Shown here: positions 49,800-58,346 of the stretch, piece after piece | Numbering within the stretch: position 1 is the first letter of the stretch | Layout: the number at the start of each line of letters is the position of its first letter | NCBI GenBank assembly: GCA_963696025.1 | Contig: CAVOII010000004.1 | Span: 372,001-436,000 of the forward strand | Source: JABCYV01 sp963696025 | GTDB taxonomy: Bacteria; Acidobacteriota; Terriglobia; Terriglobales; Acidobacteriaceae | Direction: 5' to 3' | DNA length: 64,000 nucleotides | Notes under the pieces: generated by a model | Told to the model about the DNA's origin: nothing | Database searches by the model: none | Seen by the model: only the letters and a program-made list of their open reading frames with translations | Position numbers and translations under genes: made by a program

Positions 49800-50746
49800 C
49801 AGGCCAGGCGCTTCAGGAAGCCCTTTCCCAGGATCATGAGTTTTTCGCGCACCGTGAGAGTGACCTTCTGGCTGAATACGTCGTATTGGCGGCTGCCAAT
49901 CTTTTCCAGCAACCGCCGATAAATCGTTATCAGAACCCAAAGCGCAGGCTGGCTGTCTTCGTTAACCAGGGGAATCAGTTGATCGCCAGAACGATAGTAT
50001 TCTCGCGCGCGCTCAGCCTCAGCCGCCAGGAGCCAGCGCAGCCGGGTCGGCTCCGTAGCACCGAGCAACGCAGAGGGCGGAACCTCGAATCTGACCAGGT
50101 CATCCTCAGGAAGATATACGCGGCCCATCGCTGCGTCTTCCTTCACATCGCGAATGATGTTGGTGAGTTGGAAGGCCAGTCCGCAATTCTCAGCCAAAGG
50201 CTCTGCGGCTGGATCGTGATAGCCGAATACACGGATGCAGACCAAACCCACCACCGAAGCAACCTGATAGCAATAAACCTGAAGGTCGTCGAAAGTGCGG
50301 TAGAGAGCATGGAGTTCATTTACTGCGGACACGTTCCCCGAGCGGCTAGGGTCTTCCTGAAGATCCGTCGCGGTTCCATAGGCCAACTGATCCAGGAGGT
50401 CTCCGGGAATTTTGTAGCGTTGTTGGGCATCGCCCAAGGCCAATAACACGGGGTCATCTGTGGCTTGCCCGGACTGCATCCGATGGAAAGCGTCAAGCCA
50501 GGTCTTCAATTTTTGGAGTCGCTCACGCGATGGCAGGCTGGGGTCGTCGGCAATGTCGTCACAGCGCCGCATGAAGGCATACACCGCGCATAGCGCCTGA
50601 CGTTTCGGTCGTGGTAGCACGAGAAAAGCGTAGTAGAAATTCTTGGCAGCCGTCCGCGTAATGCTACGGCATACGGAATAAGCCACCGCCAATTGCGACT
50701 GGGTCGGAGCAAACGGTGCGGGAGCCTGCTGCACGGCCGCGCTCAT
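49799..50746 (-). CDS. hpnD: Presqualene diphosphate synthase HpnD
   Basis: 315 residues from the ATG at 50746, which overlaps the hpnC stop as ATGA; the longer frame lies in hpnC. Squalene/phytoene synthase fold with the two aspartate-rich motifs FMRRCDDIADD (about 70-80) and LTNIIRDVKEDAAMGRVYLPEDDL (about 190-213). HpnD joins two farnesyl diphosphates to presqualene diphosphate. The C-terminal amphipathic helix is as usual for the family. Its stop overlaps the hpnE start, so C, D and E are translationally coupled. Confidence 0.94.
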   Translation of the reverse strand: MSAAVQQAPAPFAPTQSQLAVAYSVCRSITRTAAKNFYYAFLVLPRPKRQALCAVYAFMRRCDDIADDPSLPSRERLQKLKTWLDAFHRMQSGQATDDPVLLALGDAQQRYKIPGDLLDQLAYGTATDLQEDPSRSGNVSAVNELHALYRTFDDLQVYCYQVASVVGLVCIRVFGYHDPAAEPLAENCGLAFQLTNIIRDVKEDAAMGRVYLPEDDLVRFEVPPSALLGATEPTRLRWLLAAEAERAREYYRSGDQLIPLVNEDSQPALWVLITIYRRLLEKIGSRQYDVFSQKVTLTVREKLMILGKGFLKRLA

Positions 50747-51702
50747 AGCAGCTTTCCCAGCGCGGCTCGAGCCACTAGCGCCAGTTTGCGAGACTTTGAA
50801 ATGGAGGGTCTTCGTCCGAGTACGGCATATCTTTGCCGCTCGATTGCGTTCAAAATCTCCTGACCACCCCGGCTGAACAACTCGATGTCGATGGCCAGGT
50901 CGCGCTTTACCTGTCCAATCAAAGGCGAGCCCTGCCGGAACCATTCTCGTGCTCGCTGTACCTGGAAGCGCATCATCTCGCAGAAAGCGGTTGTGTTCCG
51001 CGCCGATGCAAGATCATCTTCGCTGATGTCATAGCGCTGCAGGTCCTCAAGAGGAAGATAAATCCTGCCTTTATTCCAATCCACGCTTACGTCTTGCCAG
51101 AAGTTCGCCAGTTGTAGCGCGGTGCAAGTGAAATTGGAGAGAGCTTGTCGTTCTGCGTCACGGTAGCTGCACAGGTAGAGCACGAGATGGCCGACCGGAT
51201 TCGCCGAGTAACAGCAGTAGCCCAGCAGATCTTCAAAAGTTGGATAGCGAGTGACGATTTGGTCCTGACGAAACGCCTTGAGCAGGTCTGCGAATGGTTG
51301 CTTGGGAATATCAAACTTGCGAACTGTCTCCGCTAGCGCAACAAATACGGGATGCAGCGGACTCCCGGCATAACAACCATCGAGTTCCTCTTGCCATTGA
51401 TCCAGCAAGTGCAACGACGCGTTCGGATCGCCCACTTCGTCGCCGAGATCATCCGAGATCCGGCAGTAGGCGTAGACATTACAGAAATGCTGGCGCAGAC
51501 GCTGCGGCAAGAACCAGGTGGCGACTGAGAAATTTTCGTAGTGGGTGCGGGCCAGACGCCGGCAATATTCCTGGGCCTCAACCAGCGACGGTGGCCGTTC
51601 CGGAATCGCGTACCCCGGGGGAAGGCGGCTCCATCCTATCAATGTGGAATCTATCGGAGAACTGGAACCGTTGTTGACAATCGATGACATGGATTTTTTC
51701 AT
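50743..51702 (-). CDS. hpnC: Hydroxysqualene synthase HpnC
   Basis: 319 residues. Squalene synthase-like fold: YCRISDDLGDEVGD (about 77-90) as first Asp-rich motif and ALQLANFWQDVSVDWNKGRIYLP (about 199-221) as second. HpnC turns presqualene diphosphate into hydroxysqualene. The N-terminal ~35 residues are specific to HpnC (LPPGYAIPERPPSLVEAQEYC). Start: ATG at 51702 or the ATG four codons later. It follows two dehydrogenase genes on the same strand by 32 bases. Confidence 0.93.
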   Translation of the reverse strand: MKKSMSSIVNNGSSSPIDSTLIGWSRLPPGYAIPERPPSLVEAQEYCRRLARTHYENFSVATWFLPQRLRQHFCNVYAYCRISDDLGDEVGDPNASLHLLDQWQEELDGCYAGSPLHPVFVALAETVRKFDIPKQPFADLLKAFRQDQIVTRYPTFEDLLGYCCYSANPVGHLVLYLCSYRDAERQALSNFTCTALQLANFWQDVSVDWNKGRIYLPLEDLQRYDISEDDLASARNTTAFCEMMRFQVQRAREWFRQGSPLIGQVKRDLAIDIELFSRGGQEILNAIERQRYAVLGRRPSISKSRKLALVARAALGKLL

Positions 51703-51734
51703 CCGGACAGATCGCAGAACGTTCCAAGTCCGCC

Positions 51735-52784
51735 TCAGTGTCCGGGAATAATGGCTGTTTTAATATCGCCATTGCGGTTCAGCATGTGGCGGAGGACCTG
51801 CTGCAATCGCGAAAGCGGCGCTTCACCGGTGATGTAGTCGGTCGAACGAATTTTCTTTTCGGCGATCAGACCAAAGGCCCTGCGCACCGTCTCTGGCGTA
51901 TGGTGGAAAGTCGCCTTCAAGGTAACTTCCGAATAATGCAGCCGGTTCGTATCAAGCTGCACCTTGGTCCCACTGGCGCATCCGCCGAAGAAGTTAACAG
52001 TGCCACCTTTGCGCACCATGTCGATCGCCCACTCCCAGGCTTCCGGCCTGCCCACAGCTTCGATCACCACATCCCCGCCGCGCTTGTCCGGCGAAAGCAT
52101 CCGTACCGCTTCGACCGGATCTTTCACCTGCGAGATCTGCACCACCTCGTGCGCGCCCATGCGCTTGGCTGCTGCGACCTGCGAGTCGCGCTTGACCACA
52201 GAGATCACGTTGCATCCAATGGCTTTGGCAACTTGTACAAACATCAGTCCAATGGGTCCGCCGCCGATGACGGTGACCGTATCGCCGATCTCCACGCGGG
52301 TCTCATGCAAGCCGCGAAGCACGCAAGCCAGCGGTTCGACCATGGCCGCTTCCTCGTAGCTCACGTCTGGCGGCACCGCCAACATGTTGGTCTCTACGAT
52401 CCGTCGCGGAATTCGTATGTACTCCGCATAGGCGCCGTTATTGAACAGCAGGTCTTCGCAAAGGTTCTCCTGATGCTTGGAGCAATAAAAACACATCTGG
52501 CAGGGAGCGGAGTTCAACGCCACCACGCGCATCCCCTTCTTGAAGCCACGTACACTGGATCCAACTTCTTCGATTACTCCCGCCAACTCGTGGCCAAACA
52601 ACGCTGGAGGAACGATCATGCGGGCATGATAGCCGCGCTGATAAACCTTCAGATCGGTGCCGCAGGTCAATGCAACCTGCACCTTCACGAGCACTTCTCC
52701 GTGCCCTACTCGCGGAATCGGCACTCGTTCAATTTTTACGTCCTCTTTGCCATAGAGGACTGCCGCCGTCATCTTTCCGTTCAC
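51735..52784 (-). CDS. Zinc-dependent MDR dehydrogenase in the hopanoid operon (second)
   Basis: 349 residues from a GTG at 52784 that overlaps the upstream stop (GTGA); an ATG at 52772 is an alternative. Sorbitol/threonine dehydrogenase type: ALTCGTDLKVYQRG with the catalytic-zinc Cys, PALFGHELAGVIEEVG (His-Glu pair), structural zinc cysteines in CQMCFYCSKHQENLC, and the Rossmann motif VTVIGGGPIGLMFVQVAKAIG (about 170-190). It oxidises or reduces a polyol or alcohol with NAD(P). No established hopanoid step is assigned to it; position between hpnG/unknown and hpnC suggests side-chain redox chemistry. Confidence 0.88.
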   Translation of the reverse strand: MNGKMTAAVLYGKEDVKIERVPIPRVGHGEVLVKVQVALTCGTDLKVYQRGYHARMIVPPALFGHELAGVIEEVGSSVRGFKKGMRVVALNSAPCQMCFYCSKHQENLCEDLLFNNGAYAEYIRIPRRIVETNMLAVPPDVSYEEAAMVEPLACVLRGLHETRVEIGDTVTVIGGGPIGLMFVQVAKAIGCNVISVVKRDSQVAAAKRMGAHEVVQISQVKDPVEAVRMLSPDKRGGDVVIEAVGRPEAWEWAIDMVRKGGTVNFFGGCASGTKVQLDTNRLHYSEVTLKATFHHTPETVRRAFGLIAEKKIRSTDYITGEAPLSRLQQVLRHMLNRNGDIKTAIIPGH

Positions 52785-53908
52785 TCAGTACTTCCTTCCC
52801 ACAAGCTGCCCGGTTGAATCACAACTTTCATGGAATCGGGCTGAGGATGGGCAGCCAGGTTCAAGGCTTCCACGCTGTCAGCTAACGAGAAGCGGTGGCT
52901 GATGAGACGCTCCAGATCCATTTCACGACTCATCACAAACCGCACCGATTCCGCTTGTAGCTCGACGGAAGCGCTGTAGGATCCCAATAATGTTTTCTCG
53001 TCCATGCAGATCGCAGCTGGATCGACCGTGACTTCGCCGCGCACGGTCTGTGCAAACAGCAACACCCGGCCTCCGGGCCGTACCCAATCGATCGCTTTCT
53101 GGATCAGGGCGTTACCCCCAACCGCAAGAATAGCCGCGTCGGCCCCCCGACCTTCCGTGTGTTCACGCACTGCCTTGATAACGTCAGCGCGCGAAGCATC
53201 GATAGTGTTCTTTAATCCAAAGCCTGTGGATATTGTAAGCCTCTGCGGATACAAATCGGAAGTAATTACCGTGGCCCCTGCTCGTTTAGCCAATACGCTC
53301 AACAGAATACCAATCGGACCTTGACCGATCACCAGAACTGTCTCGCCCAGCTGTATCCGCAGCCTTTCGATCCCCTTCATGCAGGTGTTGACTGGCTCAA
53401 CAAAACAGGCCTCCTCGAATGAAACCTCGTCGGGAATGCGCACGGTTCCGCCTCGCACAATCCACTCCATCACACGGACATACTCCGCAAAGCCGCCCCC
53501 CGAGGGCTCGAAGCCAGCCGTACAGCCCACTTTTTTATACGTTTCGCACTGGGCAAAAGTTTTTTGGCGGCAGCAATAGCACTCGCCGCACGGAATGTGA
53601 TGGAAGACCAGCACACGGTCACCCGGCCTAAAGTTTTGTTCGCCGTCGCCAACCGCAGCCACCACGCCCGAAGTTTCATGACCGAAGATTCGCGGCGCGG
53701 AGTGAGATCCCGTGGCAATTTTCTTTAAGTCTGTTCCGCAAATGCCGCAAGTGTGCACACGGACCAGCAACTCGCCGGCACCGATGCGGGGAACGGGCAC
53801 GGTCTCCATACGAACGTCATCTACCCCGCGGTACACGGCGGCGAGCATGGTGGCTGGGACAGCTAGCCGCTTTTCTTCGATGCTGAGTTGTTTCGCAGTC
53901 ACCATCAT
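52781..53908 (-). CDS. Zinc-dependent MDR dehydrogenase in the hopanoid operon (first)
   Basis: 375 residues from the ATG at 53908, one base overlapping the upstream stop; a TTG one codon earlier is possible. It has CGICGTDLKKIATG (catalytic zinc Cys), PRIFGHETSGVVAAVG (His-Glu), CGECYCCRQKTFAQCETY (structural zinc) and VLVIGQGPIGILLSVLAKRAG (about 180-200). It is clearly paralogous to the next gene, and the two are translationally coupled. Both keep complete zinc sites, so both should be active. Substrate unknown; ribosylhopane or a precursor sugar is a testable candidate. Confidence 0.88.
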   Translation of the reverse strand: MMVTAKQLSIEEKRLAVPATMLAAVYRGVDDVRMETVPVPRIGAGELLVRVHTCGICGTDLKKIATGSHSAPRIFGHETSGVVAAVGDGEQNFRPGDRVLVFHHIPCGECYCCRQKTFAQCETYKKVGCTAGFEPSGGGFAEYVRVMEWIVRGGTVRIPDEVSFEEACFVEPVNTCMKGIERLRIQLGETVLVIGQGPIGILLSVLAKRAGATVITSDLYPQRLTISTGFGLKNTIDASRADVIKAVREHTEGRGADAAILAVGGNALIQKAIDWVRPGGRVLLFAQTVRGEVTVDPAAICMDEKTLLGSYSASVELQAESVRFVMSREMDLERLISHRFSLADSVEALNLAAHPQPDSMKVVIQPGSLWEGSTE

Positions 53909-54498
53909 CAATTTTGTTTCGCCCCATTTGATCCGATCAGAGGATTGTTCTCAGTAAACCGCGCTTCCACTCTCATGGAGTCCAGTAGCAGTCGCCCCGG
54001 GACGGTCAAATGATAGTCCGCGACCGCGACCATGCAGTAAAAGTCCTCCACCTTAAAGACACGTTCAGTACGCAGCGGAACCACCGCATAGGGATTGGGA
54101 TCCAGCCACCAGGCCCGATCCCGAGGACCGTCAGAGAGCAACCCCGGTGGCTTGGTCGCTACCAACAGATTCCCCAGATATTTTCGCTGCAGGTCGATTA
54201 GCAGCACACGCCATGCAATGATCCGGTCGTCTCCCTCGCCCACCCTTTCGGGAACCAACGAAAACTGGTAGCGGTCGGTCCCGTCGGAATCTTTGATCTT
54301 CAATTCAAAACTCGGACTGTCTATGCTCAAATTTGCCACAATGCTGCGCTCGGCCACGCGAACCGGGCCCTTGCGAAAACTTTCGACGTACTGGGGACCG
54401 GGCACGGCCTGCGCCACTGCCTGGCCGCTGAGGGCCGTCACTGCAGTAAGAATACAAATCCTCACTATCATGCCTTCCAGCCGTGTGGGAAACTTCAT
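53908..54498 (-). CDS. Exported protein of unknown function in the hopanoid operon
   Basis: 196 residues (start ATG at 54498; a second ATG ten codons in). Signal peptide (MIVRICILTAVTALSGQAVAQA from the internal Met), then a beta-rich domain: VRVAERSIVANLSIDSPSFEL, DRYQFSLVPERVGEGDDR and AWWLDPNPYAVVPLRTERVF. No known motif. It ends overlapping the first dehydrogenase start, so it is coupled to it; upstream is a repeat-containing gap to hpnG. A periplasmic partner of hopanoid handling is possible but is only inferred from position. Confidence 0.7.
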   Translation of the reverse strand: MKFPTRLEGMIVRICILTAVTALSGQAVAQAVPGPQYVESFRKGPVRVAERSIVANLSIDSPSFELKIKDSDGTDRYQFSLVPERVGEGDDRIIAWRVLLIDLQRKYLGNLLVATKPPGLLSDGPRDRAWWLDPNPYAVVPLRTERVFKVEDFYCMVAVADYHLTVPGRLLLDSMRVEARFTENNPLIGSNGAKQN

Positions 54499-54510
54499 TT
54501 CGTTATCTCA

Positions 54511-54579
54511 AGCGAAGCGAGGGATCCAGGTTTCTTGCCATCCATAAGAACCCAGATTCCTCGCTTTGCTCGGAATGAC
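54511..54579. repeat. Inverted dispersed repeat within the hopanoid operon
   Basis: AGCGAAGCGAGGGATC (54511-54526) is complementary at 14 of 16 positions to GATTCCTCGCTTTGCT (54554-54569). The right arm belongs to the 26-base family also at 22424-22449. The element fills the 113-base gap between hpnG and the next gene and could form an RNA hairpin between them. Confidence 0.65.
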
Positions 54580-54611
54580 AGCCAATAGGTATTAGCATCA
54601 GATCTCAATGA

Positions 54612-55376
54612 TCATCGTTGTTGAGCGGCCACCGGATCCAAACCTACAGTTGCGCCCTTGCTGGCCAATCGACTGCAATGCTCCAGCGCGCTGGAAAGCG
54701 CGTTTGCGGCTCGAGAAGTGTTCCTCGCTAGGCGAAACAATTTCGGCCACAGCCACGGACGGATGAGCGTAAAAAAAACAAACCTGCCAGTAAGAAAGCT
54801 TCCGTCTTGGCCAACAAACGGTGTCATCGGCGGTATGACGAAGTCGCATTCATCCGAAATCGCTTTAATCGCGGCGAATCGCACTCCGCGCGCCTGTGCC
54901 GCGCGTGCAACGGCGGACGCCTCCATATCTACCGCCTGCGCTCCGAAGGCCTTGGCGACCTTTGCTTTTTGCCCTGGGCCAGCGACCGAGTCAATGCTGA
55001 GCAGCGTGCCAACTCCCAGTCCGGTGTCAGTTCGGCTGCCATCGCCGGCATCGATAACCCAGCGCGGGCTCAAGATATTGCCAACTAATAAAGCGGAATC
55101 CAGCGCGCCAGCGAAGCCTGTGGAGATCACCAGCGACGGATGGTAGATCGCGATCACCGCTGCCGCAGCCCGGCGCGCCGCCTCCGCCCCGATCCCGCCA
55201 CAAACCAGGACTGCCCACTCATTTTCAAAAAACGTGAACCTGCGGCCCTCATGCTGCCGTTCGCAAGAATCCCAGTCTCTAATCAGCGGACGCACTTCGC
55301 GCTCTAACGCGGCAACGATTGCGACTTTGTCTGAAACTGACAGCGCGCTATCCTCTCTCGAGTCGGCAACGATCAC
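54612..55376 (-). CDS. hpnG: Hopanoid nucleosidase/phosphorylase HpnG
   Basis: 254 residues from a GTG at 55376 that overlaps the hpnA stop (GTGA); a GTG at 55400 would add eight. Purine-nucleosidase/phosphorylase fold: KVAIVAALEREVRPLI, LVCGGIGAEAARRAA, LVISTGFAGAL (about 83-93) and AVDMEASAVARAA (about 155-167), with ISDECDF containing the catalytic Asp. HpnG removes adenine from adenosylhopane to give (phospho)ribosylhopane. HpnH, which makes adenosylhopane, is not in this window. The neighbours on both sides are hopanoid genes. Confidence 0.88.
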   Translation of the reverse strand: MIVADSREDSALSVSDKVAIVAALEREVRPLIRDWDSCERQHEGRRFTFFENEWAVLVCGGIGAEAARRAAAAVIAIYHPSLVISTGFAGALDSALLVGNILSPRWVIDAGDGSRTDTGLGVGTLLSIDSVAGPGQKAKVAKAFGAQAVDMEASAVARAAQARGVRFAAIKAISDECDFVIPPMTPFVGQDGSFLTGRFVFFTLIRPWLWPKLFRLARNTSRAANALSSALEHCSRLASKGATVGLDPVAAQQR

Positions 55377-56359
55377 ACATACCCATTCGCGCTGAACCAC
55401 TCAACCGCGCGCCGCAGCGCGTTATCCACCGAAACCGTTTTCCATCCCAGCTCGTGTGCAGCTTTGTCCGAAGAAACAAACATCTTCTTTCTGCCCATTC
55501 GTACGGCGTCGATTGTGGCACGCGGTTCTCGCTTCAGGATGTGGCCGGTGAATATCTCATCCACGACGCCGGTAGCTAGCGCAGCCACATACGGAACCCT
55601 GACTTTAGGTGACGGCAGTCCAGTGATCGCGGCCAGCTTGTCGAGAATCTGCTTCAGCGTCAGGTTCTCTCCGCCTAGAATGTAGCGCTCGCCGCTTCTT
55701 CCCTTCTCTAGCGCTGCCAAATGACCACGAGCGCACTCGGTTACATCCACCAGGTTCAAGCCGGTGTCTACGTAGGCAGGAAACTTCTTCTTCAGAAAGT
55801 CGACGACGATCCGCCCTGTCGGCGTCGGCTTAATGTCCCGCTCGCCGACCGGCGTGCTGGGATTAACCACTACCACATTCATCCCGCTTTGTGCCGCTTC
55901 TATCGCTACCTTTTCAGCCAGAAACTTGGATCGCTTGTAAGGGCCGATCATGTTCTCCAGCGACACAGGCGAACTTTCATCCGCAGGGTGACCGTTAGAG
56001 GTGAAGCCCATGGTCGCCACGCTGGAGGTATAAATCACACGTCGCATGCCATTCTTGAGGGCGGCCTCAAGGACGGCCCTGGTGCCCTCGACATTGGCGC
56101 GGTACATCTGCTTGGGATCGCGCACCCAGAGCCGATAGTCGGCAGCAACGTGAAAGACAACATCGCATCCCGCCATGCCCTTCTCCAGCGATGCGGGATC
56201 ACATAAGTCCCCGACCACCCGATCCGCTTTCAGCCCCTCAATGTTTTTCGGATCGCTGCTCGAGCGGAGCAGCAGCCGCAAATCAGCCCCCTGCTCGGCG
56301 AGCACGCGGGCAACATGGCTGCCCACAAATCCGGTCGCGCCGGTAACAAAAGCTAGCAT
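55373..56359 (-). CDS. hpnA: Hopanoid-associated sugar epimerase HpnA
   Basis: 328 residues. Extended SDR: VTGATGFVGSHVARVLAEQG (about 5-24), FHVAADYRLWVRDP (about 70-83), the Ser in YTSSVATMG, then the YKRSK motif in IGPYKRSKFLAEK (Tyr about 145, Lys 149) and VVVNPSTPVGERDIKPTPTGRIV, which is characteristic of HpnA. Its exact substrate is unproven; it is conserved in hopanoid loci. It lies six bases after shc and overlaps hpnG, consistent with one transcript. Confidence 0.93.
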   Translation of the reverse strand: MLAFVTGATGFVGSHVARVLAEQGADLRLLLRSSSDPKNIEGLKADRVVGDLCDPASLEKGMAGCDVVFHVAADYRLWVRDPKQMYRANVEGTRAVLEAALKNGMRRVIYTSSVATMGFTSNGHPADESSPVSLENMIGPYKRSKFLAEKVAIEAAQSGMNVVVVNPSTPVGERDIKPTPTGRIVVDFLKKKFPAYVDTGLNLVDVTECARGHLAALEKGRSGERYILGGENLTLKQILDKLAAITGLPSPKVRVPYVAALATGVVDEIFTGHILKREPRATIDAVRMGRKKMFVSSDKAAHELGWKTVSVDNALRRAVEWFSANGYV

Positions 56360-56365
56360 GCAATG

Positions 56366-58336
56366 CTAATCGCCGGTTTTCTCCGCCATGACTTTCTTGT
56401 AGGTAGTTAGCGCGATCAGCGGGAAATATTGGCGGTACATGTGATACTTCAGATAGAACACCCGTGGGAAACCGGTGCCAGTGAAGTAAGGCTCGTCCCA
56501 CGATCCGTCTTTTTTCTGAGAGCGTAGCAGGTACGCGATGCCACGGACCACGCAGTCACTTCGCGTGTCGTTCGCCGCCAGAAGGCCCATCACCGCCCAA
56601 GCCGTTTGGGACGGGGTACTCGGACCAACTCCCCTGGTGTTGGGATCGTCGTACGATCCGCAGGTTTCCCCCCAACCGCCATCCGGGTTCTGCATCATAC
56701 GGAGCCATTCCGCGGCTTGCTGCACGTACGGCTCGTGATGGTCCACCCCCATCGCTTCCAGGCCGCGCAGCACCAGCATGGTGCCGTAGATATAATTCAC
56801 GCCCCAGCGCCCAAACCAGGAGCCATCCGGTTCCTGCTCACCGCGGATAAACTCTATCGCTTTCTTTACTGCAGGATGATTCCTGTCATAACCGTAGGTC
56901 GCTAGCATCTCCAGAATGCGGCCAGTGATGTCCACAGTCGCCGGATCGAGCATGGCGTTGTGGTCGGCGAAGGGAATGTACTGGAACACCATGCGGTCGT
57001 TGTCTTTGTCGAACGAAGCCCATCCGCCATTGCGGCACTGCATGGAGAAAATCCAGTCAATCGCGCGCTGCACCGATTCGCGCTGATAGCGTCCGTTGGG
57101 ATGCTCCACCTGGCTCAGTGCCAGGCAAACCATCGCACTGTCGTCCACGTCGGGATAAAACTCGTTGTTGAATTCGAAATACCACCCTCCTGGCTGCCCC
57201 TTGGGATTCTTCACCTTCCAATCGCCCACGTTCCGGACCTGCTTCTGCAAGATCCAGTCGGCGCACTTGACCAGGCGGGAATCGTTCGCCGGCACGCCAC
57301 TGTGCCCCAGAGCAAAAAGCGCGTATGCAGCGTCCCAAACCGGCGAGGTGCAGGGTTGCATGCGGAAGGTGTCCTTCTCCTCAATCCCCAGCTTTTCAAA
57401 TTCATCCATCGCGCGAATGAATTGCGGGTCGTCGACCGAATATCCCAGGCAACGCAGTGCGATAATGGCGTTCATCATTGCCGGATAGATCGCCCCCAAT
57501 CCGTCGCTCATCTCGAAGCGAGCCAATATCCATTTCTCCGCTTTTTTCAGGGCGATGGAGCGCAGTGGCCGGATATGTACGCGCTCGAACCAGTGAGTCA
57601 GCCGATCCAGAGAGAGGAAAAAGTTGCGCCATGAGATCAGCTTCTTCGACCAGTGCAAGTGCATGCGGGACTTGTCGCGCCCGCTCACGAATAACTCGTC
57701 CACTCCCATTTCGTCGGGAATCTTCTTGAACGGCTTCTTGGCGTAGGCGATCGAGAGCGGCACCAGAATGGCGCGCGACCATGACGAAATCTCGTAAATA
57801 TTGAACCAGAACCAATTGGGAAAGAGTACGATCTCGGGCGGAATAGCAGGGACCGCGTCATAGTCATACTGACCAAGGAAGCAGAGATATATCTTAGTAA
57901 ACGTATTAACTTCGGTGACCCCGCCCATCTCCAAAATCTGCGTGCGAGCGTGCACCAAAGCCGGATGATCAGCCGTATAACCGGCCAGCTTCAGTCCAAA
58001 GTAGGCTTTGACGGAGACACTGATATTCGACGGCCCGCCGGCATAAATGCTCCAACCACCGTCCTCGTTTTGATGTTGAAGGATGTAACGTGCCGCCTTT
58101 TGGAAGCGCTCTGGATTACCTGTCCCCAGCAGCGTATGCAGGACAATGTAATCGGATTCCAGCGAGCTATCTGCTTCCAGCTCACCGCACCAATACCCCT
58201 CTTCATCTTGCTGGGAGAATAGGCAACTACGCGCGCCGTCAACAGCGGCTGCGACCCGGCTGGTTAGGTCATCAATTTTCCCAAAACGCATCGGCGGTAA
58301 AGCCGAAGCCGAATGGGAGGGGAAGGTCTCTTCCAT
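56366..58336 (-). CDS. shc: Squalene-hopene cyclase
   Basis: 656 residues from the ATG at 58336. Cyclises squalene to hopene/hopanol at the membrane. Visible: the catalytic DVDDSAM (DxDD, about 397-403) that protonates squalene; several QW repeats (QNEDGGWSIY, QCRNGGWASF, QEPDGSWFGRWG, QNPDGGWGETC, QKKDGSWDEPYFTGTGFP); and VPAIPPEIVLFPNWFWFNIYEISSWSRA, which forms the channel region. Length is normal for bacterial SHC. The gene starts ten bases after ispH and precedes hpnA by six, inside the hopanoid operon. Confidence 0.97.
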   Translation of the reverse strand: MEETFPSHSASALPPMRFGKIDDLTSRVAAAVDGARSCLFSQQDEEGYWCGELEADSSLESDYIVLHTLLGTGNPERFQKAARYILQHQNEDGGWSIYAGGPSNISVSVKAYFGLKLAGYTADHPALVHARTQILEMGGVTEVNTFTKIYLCFLGQYDYDAVPAIPPEIVLFPNWFWFNIYEISSWSRAILVPLSIAYAKKPFKKIPDEMGVDELFVSGRDKSRMHLHWSKKLISWRNFFLSLDRLTHWFERVHIRPLRSIALKKAEKWILARFEMSDGLGAIYPAMMNAIIALRCLGYSVDDPQFIRAMDEFEKLGIEEKDTFRMQPCTSPVWDAAYALFALGHSGVPANDSRLVKCADWILQKQVRNVGDWKVKNPKGQPGGWYFEFNNEFYPDVDDSAMVCLALSQVEHPNGRYQRESVQRAIDWIFSMQCRNGGWASFDKDNDRMVFQYIPFADHNAMLDPATVDITGRILEMLATYGYDRNHPAVKKAIEFIRGEQEPDGSWFGRWGVNYIYGTMLVLRGLEAMGVDHHEPYVQQAAEWLRMMQNPDGGWGETCGSYDDPNTRGVGPSTPSQTAWAVMGLLAANDTRSDCVVRGIAYLLRSQKKDGSWDEPYFTGTGFPRVFYLKYHMYRQYFPLIALTTYKKVMAEKTGD

Positions 58337-58346
58337 ATCGCCGTTT

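Noticed and set aside
49430..50446. Plus-strand open frame of 338 codons
   Set aside because: Antisense to hpnE and hpnD; composition is that of a reverse-strand shadow.
51684..52817. Plus-strand open frame of 377 codons
   Set aside because: Antisense to the MDR dehydrogenase with intact zinc and Rossmann motifs.
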